Shown piece after piece: positions 41,918-51,100 of a stretch of DNA of 64,000 bases. Below the pieces are notes generated by a model. That model worked only from the letters and a program-made list of their open reading frames with translations, did not search any database and was not told the origin of the DNA. The DNA is from RPQJ01 sp963744735. Its GTDB lineage: Bacteria > Pseudomonadota > Gammaproteobacteria > Steroidobacterales > Steroidobacteraceae. The position numbers and the translations under genes are program-made. How positions within the stretch are numbered: position 1 is the first letter of the stretch; each line of letters starts with the position of its first letter. Where the stretch lies: NCBI GenBank assembly GCA_963744735.1, contig CAVUVH010000020.1, positions 62,001-126,000 of the forward strand, in the 5' to 3' direction.

Positions 41918-41950
41918 GCATTTAAGTTATATAAATCATTAAGTTATAAA
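41918..41950 (+). promoter_or_regulatory. AT-rich tract with 10-bp direct repeat
   Basis: TTAAGTTATA occurs at 41922-41931 and again at 41939-41948, a 17-bp period, in an AT-rich island that contrasts with the GC-rich surroundings. It lies about 140 bp before the 39-codon gene at 42086. It may be an UP element or a regulator site. The rest of the 227-bp gap shows nothing else that I can name. Confidence 0.35.
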
Positions 41951-42085
41951 GTTGCTGCGGCGCAGCACAAATTGCGCTAGTCTATGCCTCGATTGCCCGA
42001 TCGTGAGTCGGCCGAAAGGTCCAGAGACTCATTGTTCAACGGCACCGCTGCCGGCTCCGACCCCGCGATCTCATCAGGAGGTTGC

Positions 42086-42205
42086 ATGGACTGGTTCTCA
42101 CGTTCGTACCCCTGGGCTCTCGCGGCCTGGCTGGCCATCGCTACGGCGGCAGCCTTCCTGCTGCTCGCCCATGCCCTTACTCATGGCCAGGTGACGCTGG
42201 GCTGA
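42086..42205 (+). CDS. Small single-pass membrane protein, 39 residues
   Basis: ATG 42086 is preceded by CAGGAGG (42075-42081) at good spacing. The product begins MDWFSRSYPWALAAWLAIAT and continues AAAFLLLAHALTHGQVTLG, one membrane helix with aromatic residues at its start. It does not resemble the 42-residue neighbour in sequence, only in architecture. Its 3' end lies antisense to the 3' end of the 42177-43339 gene. No family is recognised. Confidence 0.5.
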   Translation: MDWFSRSYPWALAAWLAIATAAAFLLLAHALTHGQVTLG

Positions 42206-43339
42206 CCTGCCCCAAGGCTTCGGCGCGAAGTCGAGCGGGAGCACGCCGAGGGCCGATGCGTGCAGGCTCTGCACGTAGAGCATGCCGTCCTCGCTCGGTG
42301 GCGCCGCTCGTTTCCGGCAGCTTGCCGGTCGGGTCCTGCAGGTCGAGCAGCACGCGCCCTTTTCGTCGAAGGCGATCACGTGGCCGATACACGGGCGGCA
42401 CCGGCCACAGGACCCGCGGCAGCCGCAACGTCAGCGCGCGCAGCCAGGGCCTGCCGGACATCGCATCGATGGCCGGGCTGCGCGGCTTGGTGAAGCCGGT
42501 CCAGTAGCGGCCGTCCTCGCCGCGAGTGATGTTGTCGGGAAAGCCGGGCAGGTTGTCGAGCAGCACCGTGACGCCCGCCGCATTGGCGCGCAAGGCGGCG
42601 CCGACGTCGATCCCCTCGGACGCCCGCGAGATCTTCAGCACACGATAGGTTCCCGTCTCGGCAACCAGCAGCGACTGCTCGTCGGCCGAGAGGGCGATCG
42701 CCGTTGGGAAAGCACAGTCCCCGGGCGACGACGCGGGTCGTGGCCGCGACAGGATCGAACTCCAGCACGCGGCCCGTGCACGAATGCTCGAGGATGTCGA
42801 ACAGCGCCGCGTCGAACGTGCCCAGGGTCCGCGGCGAGATGCGCTGCGTGGCGTCGGTGAAGAGGATCCTGCCGTCCGCCGCCACCTGCACGGCGTCGGC
42901 GTACAGGATCGGCGTGCCGTCGACGCTGTCGGTGAGCACGCGCACCTGGCCCGCGGCGTCCACGGCCAGCAGGCCACGCAGCGCATCCGCGATCACCAGC
43001 TGGCCGCTTGCATCGAAATCGAGGCCCAGCGGCCGGCCCGCGGTGCGGGCCACCACTTCGGGCGCGCCGCCGTCGGCATTCATGCGCAGGACCGCGCCGG
43101 CCAGCGTGCCGGTGTACAGCAGTCCGTCCGGTCCGAACTCGATGTGCTCGGGACCGATCTCCGGCGCAATCGAAACCAGCTGCAGGCCGGCGAGGCGGTC
43201 GTTCTGCGCGTGGACGCCGACGTAACCCGGTGGGGACGGGCGCCTGCCAGGCGACGGGTTCGACCGGCACCGGCCAGGCGAGCAGGTACGCGAGGAGCGC
43301 GACCATGGCCGCGCCCAGGAGCAGCAGGAGTTTGCGCAT
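42177..43339 (-). CDS. SMP-30/strictosidine-synthase-like beta-propeller protein (frameshifted)
   Basis: The N-terminus KLLLLLGAAMVALLAYLLAW is a membrane anchor or signal. The propeller repeats read IEFGPDGLLYTGTLAGAVLR, RPLGLDFDASGQLVIADALR, ADGRILFTDATQRIS, FPTAIALSADEQSLLVAETG and LPGFPDNITRGEDGRYWTGF, as in plant strictosidine synthase-like proteins and SMP-30 lactonases. The last contains the conserved PDNI metal region. At least five breaks occur (near 43235, 42715, 42390, 42365, 42295), and the exact stop (42177-42206) is uncertain. Lactone or ester hydrolysis in the periplasm is inferred. It is the last gene downstream of the Atu-like operon, 29 bp after BKACE. Confidence 0.8.
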
Positions 43340-43368
43340 GTCGTGCACTCCGGGGTGTCGTTCGCCGG

Positions 43369-44235
43369 TCAGGCCGGCAGATGCAGCAACTGGCGGGCTT
43401 CGGCGGGCGTCGCGCATTCGCGACCGGCGCCGCGGGCCAGTGCCACGATCGCGTCGATCAACTCGCCGTTGCCGCGGGCCTTGCGGCCGTCGGGCAGGTA
43501 GAAGGTGTCCTCGAGTCCGGTCCGCAGGTTGCCGCCGAGTTCGGCGGTGCGCCGGTGCAGCGGCCAGACGTTCTCGCGTCCGATGGCGGTCACCTGCCAG
43601 GTGGCGCCGGCCGGCAGCAGGCCAACCAGTATCGGCAGCAGGGCGGGATCGGCGGGCATGCCCGACTCGACGCCCATGACGAAATTGACATCCGCATGGC
43701 CGCGATAGAGGCCGGAGCGCAGGAACATCTCGACGCTGCGCACGATGCCGACGTCGAAGCACTCGAACTCGGGCAACGCGTTCGTCTCCTGCATCACCTG
43801 CAGGAACGCGGCGACCTTCTCCACCGGGTTGTCGAACAGCATCGGCGGCCAGGCCCAGCGGCCGTCGCTGCGCACCTTCAGGTAATTGAGCGAACCCGCG
43901 TTGGCCGCGGCGATCTCGGGCCGCACCGCGCGGATGCAGGCCACCGGGCCGGAGATGTCCGGCCCGACCACGCCCGTGGACTGGTTGAAGACGATGCCGG
44001 GGCAGGCCTCGCGGATCGCCTGCGCGATCTCGACGGCGAGGGCGGGTTCCCATGAGGGCAGGTGGCCCTTGCCGGGGCCCTGCTGGCGAAAATGCACGTG
44101 CACCACGCTGGCGCCCGCGTCGTATGCCGCACGCGCTTCCCGCGCCATTTCCGCCGGCGTCACCGGCACGTTGTGCTGTGCCGGGTCGGTGAGCACCCCG
44201 GTCAGGGCGCAGGTCACCACCACCTTCGATGTCAT
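43369..44235 (-). CDS. BKACE family beta-keto acid cleavage enzyme (3-keto-5-aminohexanoate cleavage protein)
   Basis: BKACE (DUF849) enzymes convert a beta-keto acid plus acetyl-CoA to acetoacetate and the corresponding acyl-CoA, with zinc. The intact 288-residue protein starts VVVTCALTGVLTD. The metal histidines are in SVVHVHFRQQG (HVH, about residues 46-48). NQSTG and GVESGMPADP contact the substrate region, and the catalytic acidic residue is in GLEDTFYLPDG. The ATG overlaps the carboxylase alpha stop (ATGA), so it is part of the same operon. This enzyme is not part of the known atu or liu clusters; its keto-acid substrate probably arises from the neighbouring enzymes. Confidence 0.93.
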   Translation of the reverse strand: MTSKVVVTCALTGVLTDPAQHNVPVTPAEMAREARAAYDAGASVVHVHFRQQGPGKGHLPSWEPALAVEIAQAIREACPGIVFNQSTGVVGPDISGPVACIRAVRPEIAAANAGSLNYLKVRSDGRWAWPPMLFDNPVEKVAAFLQVMQETNALPEFECFDVGIVRSVEMFLRSGLYRGHADVNFVMGVESGMPADPALLPILVGLLPAGATWQVTAIGRENVWPLHRRTAELGGNLRTGLEDTFYLPDGRKARGNGELIDAIVALARGAGRECATPAEARQLLHLPA

Positions 44236-46228
44236 GCGCCGTCTCCTGCATAACTGGCGAGCCGCTGACCGGGCGTCACCTGGTCACCGACGCGCACGCC
44301 GATCCCGTCGATGCGCCCGTCACGCGTTGCGCGGACCTCGTGTTCCATCTTCATCGCCTCGATCACGACCAGCCGGTCGCCCGCCGACACCTGCGCGCCT
44401 GCCGCGACACAGACTTCGGCGACGCGGCCGTTGAGGGTGGCGAGCACTTCGGTGACGGCGTCGCTGGCGGCCTGCGCGACCCGCCCCGGGGCCCGACGCA
44501 GGCAGTCGAACGCGAAGTCGCCGTGTGCAAGGTGCAGCCACAACGTCTGTCCAGCCCACGCGTGCCGATACTCGACGCCGCTGCCGTCCACGAGGATCCG
44601 ATGAAACTGGCCGGCCGGTGCCGCGCGCCCGCCGATCTCGTGGCGGGATGCGGCGTGCTCGACCAGTGCGCCGTCACGGCTGAGTGACAGGCGGCCGCGC
44701 TGCTCGGCCTGGTCGGCCGTCGTCGCTGCCTGCCAGCGCAGGCGCCACGGATGCGGCAGCGGGCGTCCCGTGCTCCAGTGTCGCCAGGGCTCGGGCGTGC
44801 ACTCTGCTTCCGGCGCAGCGGCGACCGACAGCCATGCGGCCAGTGCCCATACCCGCGCATCCGGGACCGCGGCGCGACTGGCGGGCGCGGCAAAGTGCTG
44901 CCCGATGAAGTCGGTCGAAACCTCCTGGCCCGCGACGAAGGCCTCGTGCCGCAGGAGCTGGGCGAGAAAGCTGCGATTGCTGGGCAGTCCGAGCAGCACG
45001 GTGCGGTCGAGTGCCGCGGCGAGCTGCCCGATGCAGTCCGCGCGCGTCGGGCCGTGCGCGATGAGCTTGGCCACCATCGAGTCGTACCAGGGCGGAATCC
45101 GCGGCGCCTGTCGCAAGCGCGTGATCGCAACGGACACCCGGCGGCGCGGACCAGTCGGCGACCGTGCCGCTGCCGGGCTGGAACTCGTTGGCCGGAGACT
45201 CGGCGCACAGTCGCACTTCGATCGCGTGACCGTCGATGCGCACGTCCTGCTGCGCCAGTGGCAGTGGCTCGCCGCGCGCGACACGCAGCTGCCATTCGAC
45301 CAGGTCGAGTCCGGTGACGCATTCGGTGACCGGATGCTCGACCTGCAGCCGCGTGTTCATCTCCATGAAATAGAACTGCCCGGCACGATCGAGCAGGAAT
45401 TCGACCGTGCCGGCGCCCACGTAGCCGATCTCGCGCGCCACGGCGACGGCGGCGGCGCCCATCGCCGCCCGCAAGCCGGCGTCGACGGCAGGCGAGGGCG
45501 ATTCCTCGATCAGCTTCTGGTGGCGACGCTGCACCGAGCAGTCACGCTCGCCCAGGTGGAGGACGGCGCCGTGCGTGTCGGCAAACACCTGGATCTCGAC
45601 GTGACGCGGTGCCGGCGACCGCCTGCTCGAGCAGCAGGCGCCCGTCGCCGAACGCCTTGACCGCTTCGGCCGCCGCCGAACGGACGGCCGCGGGCAGGTC
45701 TGCTGCCGCCGCCACGAGGCGCATGCCGCGGCCGCCGCCGCCGGCCGCGGCCTTGACCATGACCGGAAAGCCGATGCGGGCCGCTTCACGCTCGAACGTC
45801 GCGGCGTCCTGCGCCTCGCCGTCGTAGCCGGGCACGACCGGTATTCCGGCCGCGGCCATGCGCTGGCGCGCACGCGCCTTGTCGCCCATCGCCGCGATCG
45901 CGTCCGCGGGAGGCCCGACGAACACCAGCCCGGCACCGGTCACGGCGCGCGCGAAGTCCGCGTTCTCGGACAGGAATCCATAGCCAGGATGGATCGCGTC
46001 GGCGCCCGCCGCGCGCGCTGCCGCGAGGATCCGGTCGACGCGCAGGTAACTCTCGGCCGCCGCCTCGCCGCCGAGCGCGATCGCCTCGTCACAGGCGGAC
46101 ACATGGCCGCCGCCGCGGTCGGCATCCGAGTACACGGCGATCGTCGCGATTCCCATGCGTCGCGCCGTGCGCGCGATCCGGGCGACGATCTCGCCACGGT
46201 TGGCCACCAGCAGGCGTCGCAACGGCAT
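44232..46228 (-). CDS. Acyl-CoA carboxylase alpha subunit: biotin carboxylase plus biotin carrier (AtuF-like, frameshifted)
   Basis: The subunit carboxylates biotin with bicarbonate and ATP. RRLLVANRGEIVARIARTAR starts the biotin carboxylase domain, followed by DAIHPGYGFLSENADFA, VKAAAGGGGRGMR (ATP-grasp glycine loop), RHVEIQVFAD and YFMEMNTRLQVEHPVTE. The C-terminal carrier has VIEAMKMEHEV with the biotinyl lysine. Breaks lie near 45610 and 45108. The corrected length of about 665 residues matches MccA/AtuF/LiuD. The TGA of the hydratase gene and this ATG share a base (TGATG). Position after the hydratase is the atu order (C-D-E-F). Confidence 0.94.
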
Positions 46229-47064
46229 CACGTGAACTCCGGCAGGTCCGTGACCGCGCAACTCCATGCCGGCGCGCGGCGTTCGCGGCTGGCGGCGATG
46301 CCTTCCTGTGCGGCGCCCGTGCGCAACTGCCTGGCGAAATCGAGGGCCGCCGCGTCGAGTGCAGCCGGGAGCGGCAGTTCGAGGTTGCGCGAGACCAGCT
46401 GCCGGGTGGCACGCAGCGCCGCGGGTTCTGCCGCCGCCAGCCGCCGCAGTTCGTCCTGCACGGCCTCCTGCAACGCGGCCCCGCTGACGACGGCGTCCAC
46501 GAGTCCTGCGGCCGCCGCCGCCCGGGCGTCGAGCCGCGCGGCGCTGAGCATCAGCCAGCGGGCCTGCGTCGTGCCGGCGCGGCGCGCAATGAACGGCGCG
46601 ATCTGCGCCGGGATCACACCGAGCGTGACTTCGGGCAGCGCAAACGTGGCGTCGTCCGTCGCGATCACGCGGTCCATGACCGCGGCGAGTCCGCAGCCGC
46701 CGCCCATGGCCGCGCCGCGGACCACGCCGAGCGTGGCGACCGGCAGCGACGCGAGGCGCTCGAGCACCGTGCCGAAGTACCGGTTGTGCTCGACGATCGG
46801 GTCGGCACCGGCACCGGCACCGGCCGGCGCGGACAGCAGCTCGAGGAAACGGCCGAAGTCGGCGCCCGCACAGAAGTGACCCCCCGCGCCCCACAGCACC
46901 AATGCGCGCGCGCCGGCGTCCGACTCGAGCCGGTCGCACAATTGCAGCAGCGCCTGGAGCATCGGTTCCGACAGCGCATTGCGCTTGTCGGGCCGGTTGA
47001 GCCGCGCAAACCAGAACGCACCGCGCCGCTCGACCTGCAGGCAATCGCCGTGGTCAGCGCTCAT
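46228..47064 (-). CDS. Enoyl-CoA hydratase (isohexenylglutaconyl-CoA hydratase-like)
   Basis: This intact 278-residue crotonase-fold protein has the oxyanion-hole blocks GAGGHFCAGADFGRF and GVVRGAAMGGGCGLAAVMD, and PEVTLGVIPAQIAPF, which recalls AtuE and LiuC more than FadB-type hydratases. It would add water across the double bond of a carboxylated branched 2-enoyl-CoA made by the adjacent carboxylase. The gene overlaps the acyl-CoA dehydrogenase gene (ATGA) and the carboxylase alpha gene (TGATG), showing tight coupling. Start ATG 47062-47064. Confidence 0.9.
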   Translation of the reverse strand: MSADHGDCLQVERRGAFWFARLNRPDKRNALSEPMLQALLQLCDRLESDAGARALVLWGAGGHFCAGADFGRFLELLSAPAGAGAGADPIVEHNRYFGTVLERLASLPVATLGVVRGAAMGGGCGLAAVMDRVIATDDATFALPEVTLGVIPAQIAPFIARRAGTTQARWLMLSAARLDARAAAAAGLVDAVVSGAALQEAVQDELRRLAAAEPAALRATRQLVSRNLELPLPAALDAAALDFARQLRTGAAQEGIAASRERRAPAWSCAVTDLPEFT

Positions 47065-48219
47065 GGCGCCGGCTTCGGCTGCGTGCCGGCGAGCTTGCTG
47101 ATGATCGACAGCATCACTTCGTCGGCGCCACCGCCGATCGAGCCCAGGCGCCCGTCGCGATACAGGCGGGCCACCGGGTTTTCCCAGGTGTAGCCCATGC
47201 CGCCCCAGAACTGCAGGCACTTGTCGGCGACTTCGCGCGACAGGCGGCCCGCCTTGAGCTTGGCCATCGAGGCCAGTTGCGTCACGTCCTGGCCGGCGAC
47301 GAACAAGCCGGTCGCGCGGTACACCAGCGCCCGCAGCGCCTCGATCTCGGTCTGCAGCTCCGCCAGCGTGTAGTGCACCACCTGCTGGTCGAGCACGGAC
47401 TTGCCGAAGATGCGGCGGCCGCGCGTGTACTCGATCGTGTCGGCAATCGCGTGGTCGAGGCTGCCGAGGGAATTGGCCGCGCCCCAGAGTCGCTCTTCCT
47501 GGAACTGCTGCATCTGGTAGGTGAAGCCCATGCCTTCCTCGCCGATGCGGTAGCGCTGCGGCACGCGCACGTCGTCGAAGAAGATCTGCGCCGTGTCCGA
47601 GCAGTGCATGCCCAGCTTGCGGATCCTGCGCGCCACGGTCACGCCGGCCGTCTTCATCGGCACCACGACCAGCGACTTGTTGCGGTGCGGGCTGCCGGCG
47701 GAGGTGGTGACCAGGCAGCACATCCAGTCGGCCTGCGCGCCGTTGGTGATCCAGAGCTTGCCGCCGTTGATGACGTAGTCGTCGCCGTCCTTGCGGGCGG
47801 TGGTGCTGATCGACGGCGACGTCCGAGCCGGCGCCGGGCTCGGACACGCCGATGCACGCCACCATTTCGCCGGCCACCGCCGGCGCCAGGAACTCCTGCT
47901 GCAGCTCGGCGCTGCCGATCCGCGCCAGTGCGGGCGTGGCCATGTCGGTCTGCACGCCGATGGCGAGCGGCACTCCGCCGCAGCGGCAGCTGCCCAGCGC
48001 TTCGGCCAGCACCACCGCGTAGCTGTAGTCGAGCGCGGCGCCGCCGGCGGTCACGGGCTTGGTCAGTCCCAGCAGGCCCAGTGCGCCGAGCTTGCCGAAC
48101 ACCTCGTGCGCCGGAAAGGCGCCGGCGTCCTCCCAGGCATCGACGTGCGGATTCAGTTCGTCGCGGCAGAAGCGCTCGACCGTGCGGCGCAGTGTCTCGT
48201 GTTCGGGCGTGAAGAGCAT
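47061..48219 (-). CDS. Acyl-CoA dehydrogenase (citronellyl-CoA dehydrogenase/AtuD-like, frameshifted)
   Basis: The N-terminus MLFTPEHETLRRTVERFCRD is followed by DYSYAVVLAEALGSCRCGGVP and AIGVQTDMATPALARIG, which resembles AtuD citronellyl-CoA dehydrogenase as I recall it. FAD-enzyme blocks are CIGVSEPGAGSDVA, WITNGAQADWM, LGMHCSDTAQIFFDDVRVP and FWGGMGYTWENPVARLYRD. The C-terminus has SIGGGADEVM with the catalytic-Glu region. One break near 47820. About 386 residues. It lies 13 bp after the carboxylase beta gene and overlaps the hydratase gene. Oxidation of a 3-methyl-branched acyl-CoA is the inferred role. Confidence 0.9.
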
Positions 48220-48232
48220 GCGGTGCTTCCGT

Positions 48233-49849
48233 CTAGGGGCGCGCCACGCCGAACGTGAGCGGGCGCAGGGTCAAGCGGTCGGCGCGCTGGAACAGGTACA
48301 GCACCTGTGTCAGCACCTGGCGTGTGTCGCGCGGGTCGATGATGCCGTCGTCGAGCAGGCGGCCCGAGGTGTAGAACGCAGACGTCTGCCGCTCGAACGT
48401 CTCGACGATCTTCGCGCGCATGCCGTCGATCTGGGCGCGGTCCGGCTCGAGGCCGCGTTCGCGGGCGGAGGCCTCCATGACGATGGCCATCGTGCCCGCC
48501 GCCTGCTCGGCGCCCATGACCGAGGTGCGTGCGTTGGGCCACGAGAACGCGAAGCGCGGGCCGAAGCCGCGGCCGCACATGCCGTAGTTGCCGGCGCCGA
48601 ACGAGGCCCCGCAATGGATCGTGACCTGGGGCACCGTGGCATTGGCCACGGCCTGGATCATCTTCGAGCCGTGCTTGATCATTCCGGCGCGCTCGGATTC
48701 GCGGCCCACGATGTAGCCGGTGGTGTTCTGCAGGTAGACCAGCGGCAAGGCGGACTGGCAGCACTGCTGGATGAAGTGCGTCGCCTTGCTCGAGCCCGCG
48801 GGATCGAGCGGGCCGTTGTTGGTCAGGATGCCGACCGGGAAGCCGCCGATCGACGTGTGCACGCACACGGTGGCAGGGCCGTACAGCGGCTGGAACTCCA
48901 TGAAGTCCGAGCCGTCGCAGATGCGCGCGATGACCTCGCGCATGTCCACCGGCTTGCGGCCGTCGACCGGCATCACCTCGAGCAGTCCGTCGGCCGGCAG
49001 GCGGGGCTCCGCGGCGCGCGGCAAGGGCGACTCGTGCCGGTGCCAGGCCAGGCGGCCGACGTGCTCGCGCAGCGCCCGGATGGCGTCGGCGTCGTCTTCG
49101 GCCAGGTATTCCGCCAGTCCCGACACGGCCGCATGCATCAGTGCGCCGCCAAGTTCCTCTTCGGTGGCGATCTCGCCGGTGGCGGCCCTGAGCAGGGGCG
49201 GCCCCGCCAGGAACGCGCGGGCGCGGTCCCGCACCATCACCACGTAGTCGGACATCCCGGGCATGTAGGCGCCGCCGGCGGTCGCGCTGCCGTGCACGAT
49301 CGTCAGCACCGGGATGCCCGCCGCCGACAGCCGCGCGAGGCGGGCGTAGTGCGAGCCACCGGAGATGAAGTCCTCGACACGGTAGCGCAGCAGGTTGGCG
49401 CCGGCGGACTCGACCAGGTGCACGAACGGCAGCCGGTTCTCCAGCGCGAGCTGCTGCGCGCGCTGGAACTTCTCCAGTCCCATGGGCTGCAGCGCGCCGG
49501 CCTCGATGCCGGAATCGTCGACCACCACGACGCAGCGCGTGCCGGCGATCTCGCCGATGCCAGCCACGAGGCCGCCGCCGGGCGTCGACTTGTCCGGGTC
49601 CGCAACGTCCATCAGGTAGCCGGCGCAGGCCGCCAGCTCCAGCAGCGGCGCGCCCGCGTCGAGCAGCAGCGCCAGGCGCTCGCGCGGCAGCAGCTGGCCG
49701 CGCCGGGCGAAGCGGGGGCCCGCCCGGCCCGACGCCGCGGCCGTGCGCTCGCGCAGCTCGTCGTGGCGCGCGATCAGCGCCAGCATGTGCGCGCGATTGC
49801 CGGCGCTGGCAGCGCTGCCCGGATCGAGGCTGGATTGAAAGACCGGCAT
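48233..49849 (-). CDS. Acyl-CoA carboxylase beta subunit (geranyl/methylcrotonyl-CoA carboxylase, AtuC-like)
   Basis: The carboxyltransferase subunit moves CO2 from biotin to a 3-methyl-2-enoyl-CoA. The intact 538-residue protein starts MPVFQSSLDPGSAASAGNRA, then MDVADPDKSTPGGGLVAGIG, VDDSGIEAGALQPMGLEKFQ, HLVESAGANL, GSATAGGAYMPGMSDY and NNGPLDPAGSSKATHFIQ. These are hallmarks of MccB, LiuB and AtuC. It ends AFYTSGRLLDDGIIDPRDTR plus VL. The order with its partners (beta, dehydrogenase, hydratase, alpha) is that of atuCDEF and differs in detail from liu clusters. It is the first gene of the operon, divergent from an acyl-CoA dehydrogenase gene. Start ATG 49847-49849. Confidence 0.94.
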   Translation of the reverse strand: MPVFQSSLDPGSAASAGNRAHMLALIARHDELRERTAAASGRAGPRFARRGQLLPRERLALLLDAGAPLLELAACAGYLMDVADPDKSTPGGGLVAGIGEIAGTRCVVVVDDSGIEAGALQPMGLEKFQRAQQLALENRLPFVHLVESAGANLLRYRVEDFISGGSHYARLARLSAAGIPVLTIVHGSATAGGAYMPGMSDYVVMVRDRARAFLAGPPLLRAATGEIATEEELGGALMHAAVSGLAEYLAEDDADAIRALREHVGRLAWHRHESPLPRAAEPRLPADGLLEVMPVDGRKPVDMREVIARICDGSDFMEFQPLYGPATVCVHTSIGGFPVGILTNNGPLDPAGSSKATHFIQQCCQSALPLVYLQNTTGYIVGRESERAGMIKHGSKMIQAVANATVPQVTIHCGASFGAGNYGMCGRGFGPRFAFSWPNARTSVMGAEQAAGTMAIVMEASARERGLEPDRAQIDGMRAKIVETFERQTSAFYTSGRLLDDGIIDPRDTRQVLTQVLYLFQRADRLTLRPLTFGVARP

Positions 49850-49882
49850 GCAGCGCCCTCGCGATCGGTCGGTCGATCTTAG

Positions 49883-49896
49883 AGCAAGCGCTTGCT
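49883..49896. promoter_or_regulatory. Palindromic TetR-type operator between divergent operons
   Basis: AGCAAGCGCTTGCT is a perfect 14-bp palindrome in the 69-78-bp gap between the carboxylase beta gene and the divergent acyl-CoA dehydrogenase gene. Its centre lies about 30 bp before a -10-like TACGAT (49915-49920), so a bound regulator would cover the -35 region. The tetR gene at 51097 is the likely source of the regulator. Confidence 0.65.
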
Positions 49897-49927
49897 TGAA
49901 TAAAGGGCGCGACATACGATGCCGCGC

Positions 49928-51100
49928 ATGCAGCACCTGCGGCTGAGCCCAGACCGAGTCACGCCCGGGCACGCGATCTTCCGCGACGCGGTGCAACGAT
50001 TTGTCGCGCAGGAGATCGAGCCCCATGCCGGGGCCTGGGACGAGGCCGGCGGGTTTCCGCGCGAGCTCTACCGGCGCGCGGCCGCGGTCGGGCTGTACGG
50101 CATGGGCCTGCCCGAGCTTCACGGCGGCACGCCGGAGGCCGATTCGATGCATGCGCTGATCGCCGGGATCGAGCTGGCCCAGTGCGGCGCGGGCGGCGTC
50201 GTGGCCTCGCTGATGTCGCAATGCATTGCCGCGCCACCGATCGCCGCGCTCGGTTCGGCGGAACTGCAGAGCCGCACCCTGCCGCGGATACTGTCGGGCG
50301 AATGGATCGGGGCGCTGGCGATCACCGAGCCTGGCGGCGGCTCGGACGTGGCCGCGCTGCGCACGGCTGCCCGGCGCGACGGCGACTGTTACGTCGTCAA
50401 CGGCGAGAAGACCTTCATCACCTCGGGCGTCCGCGCCGATCTCTACACCGTGGCGGTGCGGACCGATCCGGCGGCGCAGGGCGCGCGCGGCATCTCGCTG
50501 CTCGTGATCCCGCGCGACACCGCGGGCTTTACCCGCACACCGCTCGACAAGATGGGCTGGTGGGCGTCGGACACGGCGCACCTGCGCTTCGAGGACGCGC
50601 GAGTGCCGGTCGCGAACCTGCTCGGTCGCGGAGGGCGAGGGCTTCCGCGCGATCATGCGCAACTTCACCGGCGAGAGGTTTTCGATGGCCGCCGGTGCGC
50701 TCGGGTTCGCCTGGGTCTGTTACCGCGAGGCGCTCGAATGGGCGCAGCAGCGCCGCACGTTCGGGCAGCGGCTGGTCGACCACCAGGTGGTGCGGCATCG
50801 CTTCGTCGACATGCTGGCCGCGATCGAAGCCACGCGGGCGCTGCTCGAGGACGTCGCCTGGCGCCTCGATCACGAGCCGCCGGCAGCGCCGAGGTGGTCG
50901 CGTCGGTCTGCATGGCCAAGAACACGGCCACGCGCACGCTGCAGTCCTGCGCCGATGCCGCGGTGCAGACACTGGGCGGCATGGGTTACATGCGCGGCAG
51001 CAAGTCCGAGCGCATCTACCGCGAGGTCAAGGTCAACATGATCGGCGGTGGCGCCGAAGAGATCATGAAAGACCTTGCGGCCAGGCAGCTCGGCTGGTGA
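49928..51100 (+). CDS. Acyl-CoA dehydrogenase (frameshifted)
   Basis: The protein has the acyl-CoA dehydrogenase core: FRDAVQRFVAQEIEPHAGAW, GLYGMGLPELHGG, ALAITEPGGGSDVAAL, FITSGVRADLYTVA and DKMGWWASDTAHLRFEDARV. In a second frame follow MRNFTGERFSMAAGALGFAW and QTLGGMGYMRGSKSERIYRE, and it ends GGGAEEIMKDLAARQLGW. Breaks lie near 50630 and 50885. About 390 residues. ATGs at 49919 and 49928 are both in frame; TACGAT at 49915-49920 looks like a -10, which would put transcription near 49927 and favour ATG 49928 as a leaderless start. The stop overlaps the tetR start. It may act on another step of the same pathway as the divergent operon. Confidence 0.9.
   Translation: MQHLRLSPDRVTPGHAIFRDAVQRFVAQEIEPHAGAWDEAGGFPRELYRRAAAVGLYGMGLPELHGGTPEADSMHALIAGIELAQCGAGGVVASLMSQCIAAPPIAALGSAELQSRTLPRILSGEWIGALAITEPGGGSDVAALRTAARRDGDCYVVNGEKTFITSGVRADLYTVAVRTDPAAQGARGISLLVIPRDTAGFTRTPLDKMGWWASDTAHLRFEDARVPVANLLGRGGRGLPRDHAQLHRREVFDGRRCARVRLGLLPRGARMGAAAPHVRAAAGRPPGGAASLRRHAGRDRSHAGAARGRRLAPRSRAAGSAEVVASVCMAKNTATRTLQSCADAAVQTLGGMGYMRGSKSERIYREVKVNMIGGGAEEIMKDLAARQLGW

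Noticed and set aside
42098..42379. Separate minus-strand gene overlapping the 39-codon gene
   Set aside because: Its sequence (MLYVQSLHASALGVLPLDFA) is the displaced C-terminus of the beta-propeller protein, not an independent gene.
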